From Motacilla alba alba (taxonomy: Eukaryota; Chordata; Aves; Passeriformes; Motacillidae), in the NCBI RefSeq assembly GCF_015832195.1, contig NC_052026.1, forward strand, positions 19,501,013 through 19,565,012: a stretch of 64,000 nucleotides of DNA, given 5' to 3'. Both the position numbers and the translations under genes were made by a program. The notes below the pieces were generated by a model that searched no databases, was not told the DNA's origin, and saw only the letters and a list, made by a program, of their open reading frames with translations. Of this stretch, positions 10,701 to 22,800 are shown one piece after another. The stretch's first letter is position 1. The number at the start of each line of letters is the position of its first letter.

Positions 10701-13700
10701 ATGCTGAGGTGGAACTTGCTGTGGTTTAGTCCGTGGCCATCACTCCTGGATTGGGGTTGTGGGTTGTTCCGCTGAGAACAGCTCCTGGCGGGTGGACGGG
10801 GATGTGACCAGGGGGATGTGACACGCCCAAGGGTGAGCGTGCCTCATTTTGGGCCCTGTTGGTGCTGCCCACACCCTGCTCCTCCCAGGGGAGCTCCCAG
10901 CTTCGGGCAGCGGTGACCCCGCTAAGGACAGCGATGGCCCTTTGGGGATGGACGCACCGGGCGGGTCCCGCTGTGTCCCCAAGGCCACCGGGCTGCGGGT
11001 GCCCTGGGAAGCGGTCCCTGCCAGCACACGTGCTCCTGCAGCTGCCCGGATCCCCACGGCTGGCGGGAACCCCGCTCCCCTTCCCGTCGGGGCCGAGGGG
11101 AAGCTCCTGCCGACCCCGCTGATATCCCGGCCCTTCCTGCGGGCCGGCCAGGAAGGAGCTGCGAGGCCACCCCCGGCTCCTCCTTATCTGCTCCCAGCCC
11201 TTTGCCCCCAGCCAGCGCTCCCAGGGCAGGGTGGGAGTGGGCTGCACCCCCCAGCCCGCAGATCCCCCCGTCCCCTGTGGGGTCACCGCACCCCGCTCAC
11301 CCCAAAACTCCCGCGAGCAGCCTGGCGGAGGCCCTGCCTCCCCCTCGCTCTGTGGGAGCGGGTTATTTGCATTCTTTATGTAAAGGAGATTTGATTATCG
11401 GGCCCGGCAGCCCATCTCTGCTCGGCTAATTGCGGCGGTGCTGGTGTCGGTGTGGCGGCGGCCGCCGGCGATGCCGCGCCGATAGCGCGTCCCTCCCGCA
11501 CCAACCGCCGCCGCGGCCCCGGCTATCAGGGGCTCTGCAGCCTCGCCACTTATCAGGGATGGAGCTGCCCAAAAGGGAAGCTGGGAGCAGCCTGAATTTT
11601 CTGCTTTATCTGGCAGGATCCGCCGGGTGTCGGCCGCGAGGATGCGCCGCGCACGGGGCGGGGGCTCTGTCGGCACCCGCGGGGCCTCCCCGTCCCCCCC
11701 GGAGCTTTGGGGGGTCACTGGGTCACCCCCGCTGTGGGTGGGTGATGCCAAAGGTCATCCCGCTGTCCCTCAGGGGATGTGGCCTGCCAGGACCTCGTCC
11801 TGGGGCTGCCTGGCCCCACGTGGCAGGAGGGAGAAGGATTTTGGTTTAGCTTTGAAGCGACCTTGTTCCCTGGAGGGGGCTGAGGCTTGTCCGGCTGATG
11901 AGCAGGAGGCTGAAATCCCAAAGTTAGGAGTCTTTACAGATGTGCCACCCTTCATCCGGGGTGCTGGGACGCCCTGGCTCTGTCCTGCTTGCCAGTGGGA
12001 TCGTGGGGTGGAGCACGGCCGTGCTTTGTGCTCGCTCCGTCCTCTGCCGGGGCTGGAGACAGGATGTCCATCCTTCCCAGATTCTCCCAAACCATCCCAA
12101 ATTGCCCCAAACGTCTCCCCACAGCCCCTCCATCCCCGCCTCAGGTTTCCTTCTTCCCCACTGATTTTGGTTTGCCCTGGGGAAGGGTGGGTGCAGAGAA
12201 TTTCGGGAGCACCCACAGCCTCCAGCTCCCATCCCAGGGCTGCCCCATCCCTGCCCGGCCAGCCTCAGCAGTTCCAGCCAGCTTTCCCAGAAGGATAAGA
12301 GGAAAAACTGCAAAATTCACATGGAGCCGGGGCAGGAACGCAGCAGAGAGCCCTGCTGAGGGACAGGCTGCTCAACCCCATGATGAGCCACCAGAGGATT
12401 CCCACTGGGAGCTGCTGGGAGGCTGCAGCCCCTGGGAATCCTGGATTCTTCCTGGGAATCCTGGATTCTTCCCTTTCCACCAGCTAGGATGGAGCTTTTT
12501 GCTTTTGTCCTTGTGGGAGCAGCACAGGCAGGGACAGGATTGGAGGAGCTGTGACCAAACCCAGGGTGGCTTTTGCATTATCCCACCCAGCCACGGGAAT
12601 TCCCAGGGAATTCTTCACCCCCTTCCCTACACCAGCACCACTGTTTGCAGCTCCACCTTGCTGAGCTCCAAGCCCTGCTGCCATCTTGCCTGTTTGGGCT
12701 TTATTTAGTAATTAATTACCAATTATGAAATATTAATTTAATATTGCTACTTCCTCTGGGCAGTAAGGATGACTCTGGGTTGATTACAGAGCTCAGGCTC
12801 CTCTCCTGATCCCCCAAACCCCTCACCCCCCATCCTCCATATCAGGATGGCACAGAGCAACTCCTCTTTTTTTTTTTTAGTGCATCTAATTAAAACTCCC
12901 AAGTCCTTTTTTTTTCCCCCCCCTTTTCCTCCCAGCTCCCCCTTCCCTTCAGTTGTGTTTATCTCCCTCTTCAATAATCTCTGGCTGCCCAGGGTTTGTC
13001 TGGAAACCTCAAGGTTCATTATCGGGGTGAGCAGGGCACAATGGGGGGGACAGCTGCCCCGGGGGGGACACGGCCCCCGCCGCTCTGCCCCGTCCCTCCC
13101 CCTCCACCCTGCTATGTGTGGGTGGGAAAAATTATCCCAGCTGTTCCCTTTTATCTCTGGGAGCGGAGCGGCAGAGAGTTGTGTCTGTGGGAGGCTGCTG
13201 GGGGATGGAGCACTTGGGATTCAGGGCATTGGCACCCCCAGTGTCCCAAATCAGGGGGTGCCCTGCACCCCAAAATCCTCCCCCTGCCCCACGCGTGTCC
13301 AGCCTGCCAAAGGCAGCGGGGTGGGGACAAGCCCAGCAGTGATGGGGACACCTGTCCCTGCTGGGGGATGCCCTCCTGTGCCCGGGGTCTCTGCAGGGTG
13401 GAGGGGACAGTCTGGGGACACTGATGTGGTGAAGGGATGCTCCAACTGGTCTGTGCTGAGCCGAGGGATGATCAGACCAGTCTGGGGACTCAGCTGGGAT
13501 GGAGGGATGCTCAGGGTGTTGGGGACAGTGACAGTGTGGAGAGAGGGATGCTCAGGGTGTTGGGGACAGTGACAGTGTGGAGAGAGGGATGCTCAGGATC
13601 CTTGGGGACAGTGACAGCGTGGAGAGAGGGACACTCAGAGTGTTGGGGACAGTGACAGCGTGGAGGGATGCTCAGGGTGTTGGGGACAGTGACAGCGTGG

Positions 13701-16700
13701 AAGGATGCTCAGGGTGTTGGGGACAGTGTGGAGGGATGCTCACGGATTTTGGGGACAGTGACAGCGTGGAGGATACTCAGGGATTTTGGGGACAGTGACA
13801 GTGTGGAGGGATGCTCAGGGATTTTGGGGACAGTGTGGAGGGAGGGATCTTAGGCATCTGTTCCCATTTTACCTGGCACTTTCCAATGTCCTGCACTCTC
13901 CTGGTGAGAGCCCTGAGGGCGATACCTCCAGGCTGGTGCTGATTGACAGCTGTCAAGCACTCACCTTCCTGCTCAGCCCTGCCTGGATCTGAGGACCGGT
14001 GGGGATTTGGGGTTTGCACCCCCCTCCTCCATCTGGGTACCCCCTCCCGGGGGTTCTCCCACCCCCCCAGGCACTCGGGGCCGTGGCAGGGCTCCCCCCT
14101 GCGGTCCCCTCCCCTTTTCCGGGCGGGATATCTTCCCTCTGCATCGGCTCCGGGGGCCCCTGCATCCCCTTCCTCCCCCCTCCGGCTTCCTGCCCCCCTC
14201 AGTGCCCTCCTCCTGCTGCCTGGGCACAGCCAGGGGTCCCAGGAGAGGGGACAGGGCAGGGACAGGGTGTCCCTGGCACAGGGGTCCCGCCGCGCTGGCA
14301 GCCCCGGGGCAGCCAGGAAGTTTTCCTCCTTCCCATCCTTCCTGAGCGCTTTCTGGTGTTTTCCCCAGTGTTTGTTCCTGTCCCCAGGACACAGGGCACA
14401 GCTCCTGTGTGTTTCCTGCCTGTCCCTTGTGAGGGGGACCCCAGGGAGCAGGGGCTGCCTTGGGATGGCAGCACCCCGGGCATGGGAACCCCTTGGGATG
14501 GGCTCCATGAGTGGGGACAGGGTACCCCTGGCACAGAGATCCTGGACGCCCCAGGGAAGCCAGGAAGTTTTCCTGCCTCCCATCTTCCCTGAGCCTTTTC
14601 TGACCTTATTCCCAGTGTTTCTGTCCATATCCCTGCAGGCATGGGTCCCATTTTTATTCCTGGGATGGGAACCCCTTGGGATGGGCACCCCTTGGGATGG
14701 GGACTCCCTCCCAGCGCCATCCCAGCAAGGCGCAGCAACACCCCAAAGGCAAATGTCTGGGAATGCTTATCAGCCCGTCCTGCAGGGGCAGGGCACCCCA
14801 GCTTCCGTGGGCTGGTCCCGGGGAGCGTGTGGCACGGCCGGTGCCACCCCGCTGCCAGCGCCTGCCAGCTGCGCCCCACAGCTGGCGAGCGGGAGCGGGC
14901 CCTTTTGGGGCGCAGCCCCTCCTGTGTGTGCAGCCCCCCCGGGCGCTGGGTGGTGCCCACGGGGCAGGGCCTGGCTGCTCCATTATCCGGGGGCAGGGTT
15001 CAGCCCGATAAGGAGTCGCTTTTGGACTCGGGCAGCAAACAATCGATAAGAGGCGAGCGATGGGCAGCAGAGATAAAGGCAGAAATCCCCCCTGGCTCCC
15101 GCCCCACCGGGGCCTCCCCAGCACCCCAAAGCGAGGGGCAGAGCCCGGCCGTGCCACAGCCGTCCCCTCTCCCTCCGCAGAGCTGAGCCCAGGCGGGCGC
15201 AGCCCAGCAAGGCTCGATTTAAACCCTCCTCACTCCTTTGTCGTCCCCAAGGCTGCCCTGATTACTCGAGCACCCGGGACGGCAAAGCCGGGATAATCTC
15301 CTTAGCCCCTTTGGAGAGATTTCCCTTTGTGAGCCGAGGTGAAGAGTGGAGATGCTGCGTGTTCACAGCTTAAGACTCTTCCCAATCGGCTCCCTCCATC
15401 TTATCGGAGCGGTGCCATCACATCATTGCAGTAGTTGAGTTGTCAGGATTTATTCCTTCCGCCGCGCTCTCGCCGCTTCTAAAAACAGCAGCTGGGGCCG
15501 GGCTGGGGAACTGGGGGGAACTGGGGGAACTGGGGGGAACTGGGGCTTCTCCAGCTCGGATTTCCCCAGGCAGGAGCAGGGGAGCCATGGGAGGTTGGGT
15601 ACCCATTGATGGATCCATCCCTTCATCCCTCTGCCAGCTCCTGCAGCCACCCCCGTTTGCTCCTGGGTGTTCCAGGGGTGCAGCCACATCCAGGTACCCA
15701 CGTTTGCTTTCCTTGCAGGAGGGAAGGGCAGAGGGGTCCCAGAGAAACCCACCCATCCCACCCCACGCTGCTCCCACATCCCTTTGCCTCCTGCATCCAC
15801 AGCACTTGAACCACATCCAAACCAGCTGTTTGCCCCCTCAGCAGGAATCTGGAGGTCCATCATCCATCCATCCACCCTCCCATCCATCCCCATTTCCCAG
15901 TCTCCATCACCAGGGCAGGATCTGGCGTGCCCCCCAGGCTGGCACAGGAGCAAGGGATGTGATCCCATGACACACTGATAGCAGTATTTATCCTGATAGT
16001 ATCCAGGCAGCTGCAAACACTGCAGGGATCCCCGAGCCCGGGTGCCCACTGAGGGGCACAGCAGTCGGTCTGCATGTGGTTCAAGTCCTCTGGATGCAGC
16101 TGAGGCAAAGGGATGCAGTGGGAACAGCTTGGAATGGGACGGGGAGGGGTGAGTGGGTTTGTCTGGGGGCCCTCTGCCCTTCCCTCCTGCTGGCTCCCTC
16201 AAGGAAATGGAGGCGCCTGATGTGGCCGCATCTCCAGAGCTTCCAGTGCTGCTCCTGGCAGTGCCATTCCTCTCCCTGGCCCTGGGAATGCTGTGGTCAC
16301 CGTGCCCGTGGGCTCTGACCTTCATCTCCGTCACACCCCGGCTGGGGGAAGGCTCAGAGATGCCTGCCTGGAACTGCATCCCCACAGGCCTCCTCCCTCC
16401 CCGGTGCCCACCCTGGACCCCTGGGATGGGTGGGAACGCGGGTGCCAGCCGTGCCTGCTTGGCTTGGGGTGGTGACAGGATTAATCTTTGCTCCTGGCAC
16501 AGCTCAGCCCATTCCTTTGGAATCTCTCGATGGCAAGATAAGCCGGGAGCAGCCCCGTGTTCCCAGTCCATGTCACACCAGGCAGGTGCACCTGGCTCTC
16601 CTGGGGCTTTTCCCTCCTTCCTCCCTTCCTGCTTCCCTCCTTCCTTCCTCCCTGCTGCTTTTCTCTGTGCCCCAGAGCAAACAGGCCAGTCCCTGCCCGA

Positions 16701-19700
16701 TTTGGTTAATGAGCTGGGAGATAAGCCCTGCTCCCTGATAAGGAGGGACCGATGGCCAGGTGAGATACCTGGGGGGTGTTCACCTGCCAGGGGATCCCAC
16801 AGGGAGCTACAGCTCAGGGGCTGCTCCAGGACACCCCGGGGGCTGGCAGCAGCTCTTGCCAGCCTTGCAGGCGGTGGGATGTGCCTGGATCCCTGGTGGG
16901 ATCACTCCCCGCAGCCTGGCGGTCCCACGTGGGGACACGGCTTGCTGCCTCTGGGCTTTGTTCCCAGTGTGGAGCACACAGCATCTCCCCATCATTTTCC
17001 CCCGTTCCCACTCAGCACTGCTGTGTGTTTAGCTGGAAAAAAATCATCTTTTCCCTCCTTTTTCCCCTCGCTGTGTTAGCGTGGGTGCGGCGCAGGCGCT
17101 CCAGCAGCATCCCTGCCTGGCCCAGGGACGCTCATCCCTCTGGAGGAGCTCCCGGCACCACGGAGCAGGGGTTCAGCACCCTCAGTGGGGTTCCAGCACC
17201 CCGTTTTTGGGTGGGTGGAGGCCTCGGGGCGCTGGCGGGAACGGGGCTGGCTCTGGCAGCACTATTTTTGTCCCCCTGTCTGGAACGGTTTTCTCTTTAT
17301 CAGCGCCTGCGTGTTTTCTCTGCTGGGGATTGATACACACAAGATGAAGTGCTCTGACATGGGAAGTGTCAGGCGAATGCTCTTATCTCGGAGACATGGT
17401 CTCCTGACCCAAACGCTGCTGATTACCAGTGAGACGGGGAGGGGGGGGCGCCGCGGGGGGGGCACCCGCAGGGGGACGAGGCCGTTGGGCTCCGGGCCCC
17501 AAAAAACACCCGGGGTATTCGGGGTGACAAAGCCAGGGGGGAGCCGGCGCTGCTGGGGCTTTAGGGGTGATGGGGAGGGTGGGCAGCTCGGGCATGCTGA
17601 GGCTGGGGGCGTCCAGCACCCCGGCAGCACTTTGGGAATCAGATGGGAGGGGCTGGAAGTGTGGGACAATGTGAGGGTCTGACTGCCCAGCTCAGCCCTG
17701 AGGCCACTCTGGTGGTCGCTCTGCTCCCTGCCTGCCCTCAGTCCTTCGTGGACCTTTCCTCAGGCTCAGTTTGTGCCAGGGAATAAATCCCAAACAGCTC
17801 CTTCACCCCTCCTCCTCCTCCTCCTCCTCCCTGTGCCGAGGTGGAGCTGATGGGGCAATGGGCAGGAGGATGCCAGCAGTGTGGGAGGATGCCAGGGATG
17901 CAGGGCAGGCACAGCCCGTGCCACGCTCATTCCCAGAACCCCTTTGCAGGGACGAGGTCCCAGCTGGAAGCAGAGCTGGGATCTCCGCGGCCGGGCTGGC
18001 TTTGGGAGCGCTCTGGCTCCAGGCTGTGGGAGTGGGCAGGACAGGGCAGCTGAGGCAGAGCCCACCCTGGGGGCTGTGGCACAGGGCTGGAGGGGGGCAG
18101 GGAGCAGCCTGGTCACCCCAAACACCTCGGGGAGCCCGGACACCTCCCCAGACCTGCCGGTGGGCAGCGGGTCGTGCCCAGGTGGCCCCGGCTGCTGCCC
18201 TGGGATGCGCTCCAGGCAGTCCCCAGCGGCCCGGGGCGCACAGAGGGGACCCGCGGGTGGCAGTGGCACCCGGGTGATGGCAGGTGACACCACCCAGCGC
18301 TCCCAGTCGCTCACCTCAGCTCACCCCAGCGCCGGGAGGATCCAGATGTCAGCCCTGCTAATAAACACATCAGATTTCAATCTCCGCAGCCGTGGGATCG
18401 CTTTATCCTCCCCGCGCTCCCGGCTCCAAAGGCAATTTTGCCTTCAGCCGGCGCAGCCTCCTCCCTGCCCGCGGCCCCTCGGGGCTCGGGGGGCTCTTTG
18501 TCCCGTCCTGCCGGGGTGACAGATGACCCCGCGGGGCTCGGCCACACGGGCTGGCTTCGGCTCGCCGTCCCCGGGGAGCTGCTCGGTTTTTGGGGGGCAG
18601 CAGCCGGCGAGGGGCAGGCGGCACATCCATCTGGGTATTGGTTACCTGCCATCTTATCTGCGCTCCCAAAGACAAAGGCACAGTTAAAACATTTTCGAGC
18701 AGCCTTCATAGCGTATTCACATGTTATCTAACCCATTAAACCAGAGCCTTATCAGATAATCAAAGCCATTAAGCCCTGAAGCTGCTGCGACTTCGGGTGC
18801 GGGGATGGAAAACGCTCCTTCCTCTCCCCGGGCCGGGCCGGGACCCCCCGGGCTGGGGCTGGATCCCCCCAGGGAGGGGCTGGATCCCCCAAGCTGGAGC
18901 TGGATCCCCCTGGGAAGGGGCTGGATTCCCCCCAGGCTGGGGCTGGATCCCCCCGGGAAGGGGCTCTATCCCCCAGGCTGGGGCTGGATCCCCCCACGGG
19001 ACACCCAGCAGCAGCTGCCGGCTCCAGCCGGGTGCCCACACCGCCGGGATTCGGGGTGCTGCAGGCCGGGGGGGATTCGGGGCGCATCCCGCTGATGCTG
19101 TGCGTGTCTCCCCGCAGATGAGCTGGAGCTGGAGGTGCGGGATGGGCAGAGAAGGGTGCGGAGCCGCCGGAGCCTCCCCGAGGGCTTCTCCTGGGGCCCC
19201 TTCCCGGGCAGCATCCACAGCGAGCCGGCATCGCCGGGCCACGGCGACACGGTAAGGAGCAGCCCGAGGGCACGAGGGGGGCAAGTCCCGAGGAAACACA
19301 TTCTTTGGGAAGAGGAGTCCCTGCCTGAGCTGCTCAGCCCCGGGAATCTCCTGGTTGGAGTTTCCCTGCCAGGCAAGAGCGGTCCCACTGGCAGGGGACA
19401 GGAGGGTGCCATCCCCTCTGCACGGGCTGGTCGGTGGCACCTGTCTCATCTCAGAGGAGATGGGATCTGCCTTTCCCACCGCAGATTTGCTCCCTGGGGA
19501 CTCTGCTGGTGCCTGGGAAGGACCAGCAGCCATGGGGAAGGGGCAGGAGAGGAGCACCAAGGGGGTGGTGGCTGTTGGTGCCATCACCGGGGGGAGCAGC
19601 AGAGGAGGGAGGTGGCCACGAGTGTGACTCTGGGTGGTTTTAGGCTCTGGATCCTCCATCCCAGCCGCGTCCTTCCCTCCACACCCCCCCTGAGCCGCCC

Positions 19701-19777
19701 ACAGGCACCTCCAGCCCAGGATCCTCAAGCCCTGGCTCCATCCCCACCTCTTCCTCCTCCTCCTCTCTCCTTTGCTC

Positions 19778-19815
<38 letters not shown>

Positions 19816-22800
19816 AAGCTCAGGCCCGTTTATCTTTGCTGAATTAAATCCTTGATTAACCCTTATCTGCCCGGTTTGGCTCCCTATCTCCCGGTTGGCG
19901 CCGTGTGTCCAGACACCCGGTACAGGATGATTGATTTCCCCGAGATATGCGCAGCTTTTTTTCTGATACTTCATTTATTGTCTAAATATTTTTGCTCCCA
20001 TTTCAGCAGCTCCCTTATCGAGCCCGGCTGATGATTCCCAGCCCTGCTCTCCTCTGCCACTCTCCTCCCTCCCTATCTCTGCTCGGGGAAGGGAGGAAGG
20101 AATTGCAGCCCCATCCCTGATAGGGGCTGTCACCCTCAGGTCCCTTCCTCTTTGTTGCTGGCGGCGGCAGTGGGGTGCAGGGGGTCTCCCCCAAATCCTG
20201 CCCGGCTCTGCTCTTCATCTCCGTGTGGGGGATGATCCCAGCCTGGGGTGGCTTTAATATTCCGGGATGTGGAGCACCGTGTGTCCCCTTCTGCTGAGGG
20301 AGAAGGAGAAAGAGCAGCAGGGAGAAGAGCAGGAGCAGGAGGAGGAAGAGGAGAAGGAGGAGGAGGAGGAGGAGGAGGAGGAGAAGGAGGAGGAAGATAT
20401 CTACCTGCCCCCACCTGATCCCACAGGGTTCCCCCAAAAGATCCTTGCTCGGGAGGGTGTGGGAAGCCTCTGGCAGACAGCTCGGGGGTGCCAAGGGAAG
20501 GTGCAGCCCCTCTGGGGCTGTCCCCCGAGCCCCCCGGTGCCGTGTCCCCCCCGGGCCGGGCCGCGGCGGGGGCAGGGATGCGCGGCCCGGCGGATGCGGA
20601 GCAGCTCGGGTTTCCGATGGTTATCGGCGCTGTGCGCGACACAGCGACCTCTTTGTTCCAGCGAGAACAAGGGAGGGCTTCACGCCGGGCTGGGGCCGCC
20701 GCGGGAGCCGGGCTGGGCACCCCGGGGTGCTGGGAGCGCCTTGGGGTGCTGCAGGGTCCCGGGCAGAGCAGGCGGCCCCTCCATCCCATCCAGGGGAACC
20801 TGCAGGTGTCCCCGTGCAGAATTCCGGAGCGATCCTCCTGTCCCCGAGGGGGCTCCGCCCGTGTGGCACCAGCGGTGCCCATCCCTGGGGGTGCCAAAGC
20901 CCCCAGCCCCATTTCCCGTGTCCTGAGGAGTGGGGGGGTCCCGCCACCACCGTGAGAGGTGAACACGCCTGTGCCAGTGTCACACCCGTGTGCCAGTGTG
21001 TCACACCAGTGTGCCACATCCATGTGCCAGTGTGTCACACACATGTGCCAGTGTCACACACGTGTGCCAGTGTGTCACACCAGTGTGCCACATCCATGTG
21101 CCAGTGTGTCACACACATGTGCCAGTGTGCCACATCTATGTGCCAGTGTGTCACATCCATGTGCCAGTGTCACACACACGTGCCAGTGTGTCACACTTGT
21201 GTGCCAGTGTGTCACACCAGTGTGCCACATCCATGTGCCAGTGTGTCACACACATGTGCCAGTGTCACACCCGTGTGCCAGTGTGTCACACCAGTGTGTC
21301 ACACCCATGTGCCAGTGTCACACACACGTGCCAGTGTGTCACACTTGTGTGCCAGTGTGTCACACCAGTGTGCCACATCCATGTGCCAGTGTGCCACATC
21401 TATGTGCCAGTGTGTCACACCAGTGTGCCACATCCATGTGCCAGTGTGTCACACACATGTGCCAGTGTGCCACATCTATGTGCCAGTGTGTCACACACAT
21501 GTGCCAGTGTGTCACACTTGTGTGCCACATCCATGTGCCAGTGTGTCACACGCATGCACCAGTGTGCCACATCTGTGTGCCAGTGTCACACACATGTGCC
21601 AGTGTGTCACACTTGTGTGTCACATCCGTGTGCCAGTGTGTCACACCCATGCACCAGTGTCACACCCATGCACCAGTGTGTCACACCCATGTGCCAGTGT
21701 GTCACACCCATGCACCAGTGTCACACACATGCACCAGTGTGTCACACACATGTGCCAGTGTGTCACACCCATGTGCCAGTGTGTCACACCCATGTGCCAG
21801 TGTCACACACATGAGTTGGGGGCTTTATCACGCTGCCAGCACTCGGCTCCTGGCAGTGATAAGGCCCCAACTGGCTGTGGCTGTCAGGCTGAGTTGGAGG
21901 GCTTGGAAATATTGGGATGGATAATTAGATTTCATATCGTTACTGCAGCAGCCATCGGAGGATCAGGCAGATTAATTTCCCCCCCCTTGCGCTCATTAAT
22001 ATTCATTAGAATGCGGGGAGGCTGAGCTGGGCATGGGCTGAGCAGGGAGTGCTGTGACCTCTCTGGCAGCCCCTCAGTGTGACCCCAGCCCCTTTTGGGG
22101 AGCCTGTGACCCCCCTGGCAGCCCCTCAGTGTGACCCCAGCCCCTTTTGGGGAGCCTGTGACCCCCCTGGCAGCCCCTCAGTGTGACCCCAGCCCGTTTT
22201 GGGGAGCCTGTGACCCCCCTGGCAGCCCCTCAGTGTGACCCTGGTGCTGACCCCCTGTCCCTGCCCCACAGAGCCCCCCCCTGACGCTGGTGCTGGGGGA
22301 CGAGAGCTGCTGGCTGTCCCTCCTGCCCCTCGTGCCCGGAGAGCCCGATGCCAACGCCGTCATCTACAGGAAGGGTCGGTACTGGGGGCAGTGGGGGTGG
22401 GAGGGGTCCCCATCCGTGTCCCCTGTCCCAGGGTCTGCTCCCCCTGTCCCACTGCTGGCTGTGCCTGCGCTTGTCCCTGTCCCAGCTTCCCTGGGTGGCT
22501 GCAGCCAGGGGGGCTGGGGAGGGGCACAGCAGGGATGGGAGCAGGGATGGGAGCAGGGATAGTGTCAGGATGGGCACAGGGATGGGAGCAGGGATGGTGT
22601 CAGGATGGGCACAGGGATGGTCTAAGGATGGGAGCAGGGATGGTGTCAGGATGGGCACAGGGATGGTCTAAGGATGGGAGCAGGGATGGTGTCAGGATGG
22701 GCACAGGGATGGGAGCAGGGATGGTTGTAAAGATGGGCACAAAGGTTCAGGGATGGGCACAGGGATTGGCAGAGGGGTGAGTGCAGAGATGGGTGTAAGG

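Larger units (their letters stand above)
9984..19117 (+). other. ZFPM1: ZFPM1 intron 3
   Basis: A 9.1-kb intron. It holds a CR1 fragment (10509-10760), GATA- and octamer-bearing blocks (11360-11615 and 14980-15080), minisatellites (13500-13850 and 18830-18990), a short CTC run near 17,808 and a motif-dense block at 18,650-18,760. I see nothing coding. Confidence 0.8.
19252..22271 (+). other. ZFPM1: ZFPM1 intron 4
   Basis: Holds a polypyrimidine run (19,760-19,815), a GATA-rich block (19,825-20,125), a GA-rich purine tract (20,297-20,397), the large CACATG array (20,960-21,815) and a 52-bp tandem repeat (22,060-22,250). Long open frames across the repeats are not genes. Confidence 0.8.

Noticed and set aside
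20445..22025. Open frame of 526 codons with a [14 protein letters not shown] repeat peptide
   Set aside because: It runs through a non-coding tandem repeat with open frames in other registers as well, lacks any family resemblance and lies in a ZFPM1 intron.
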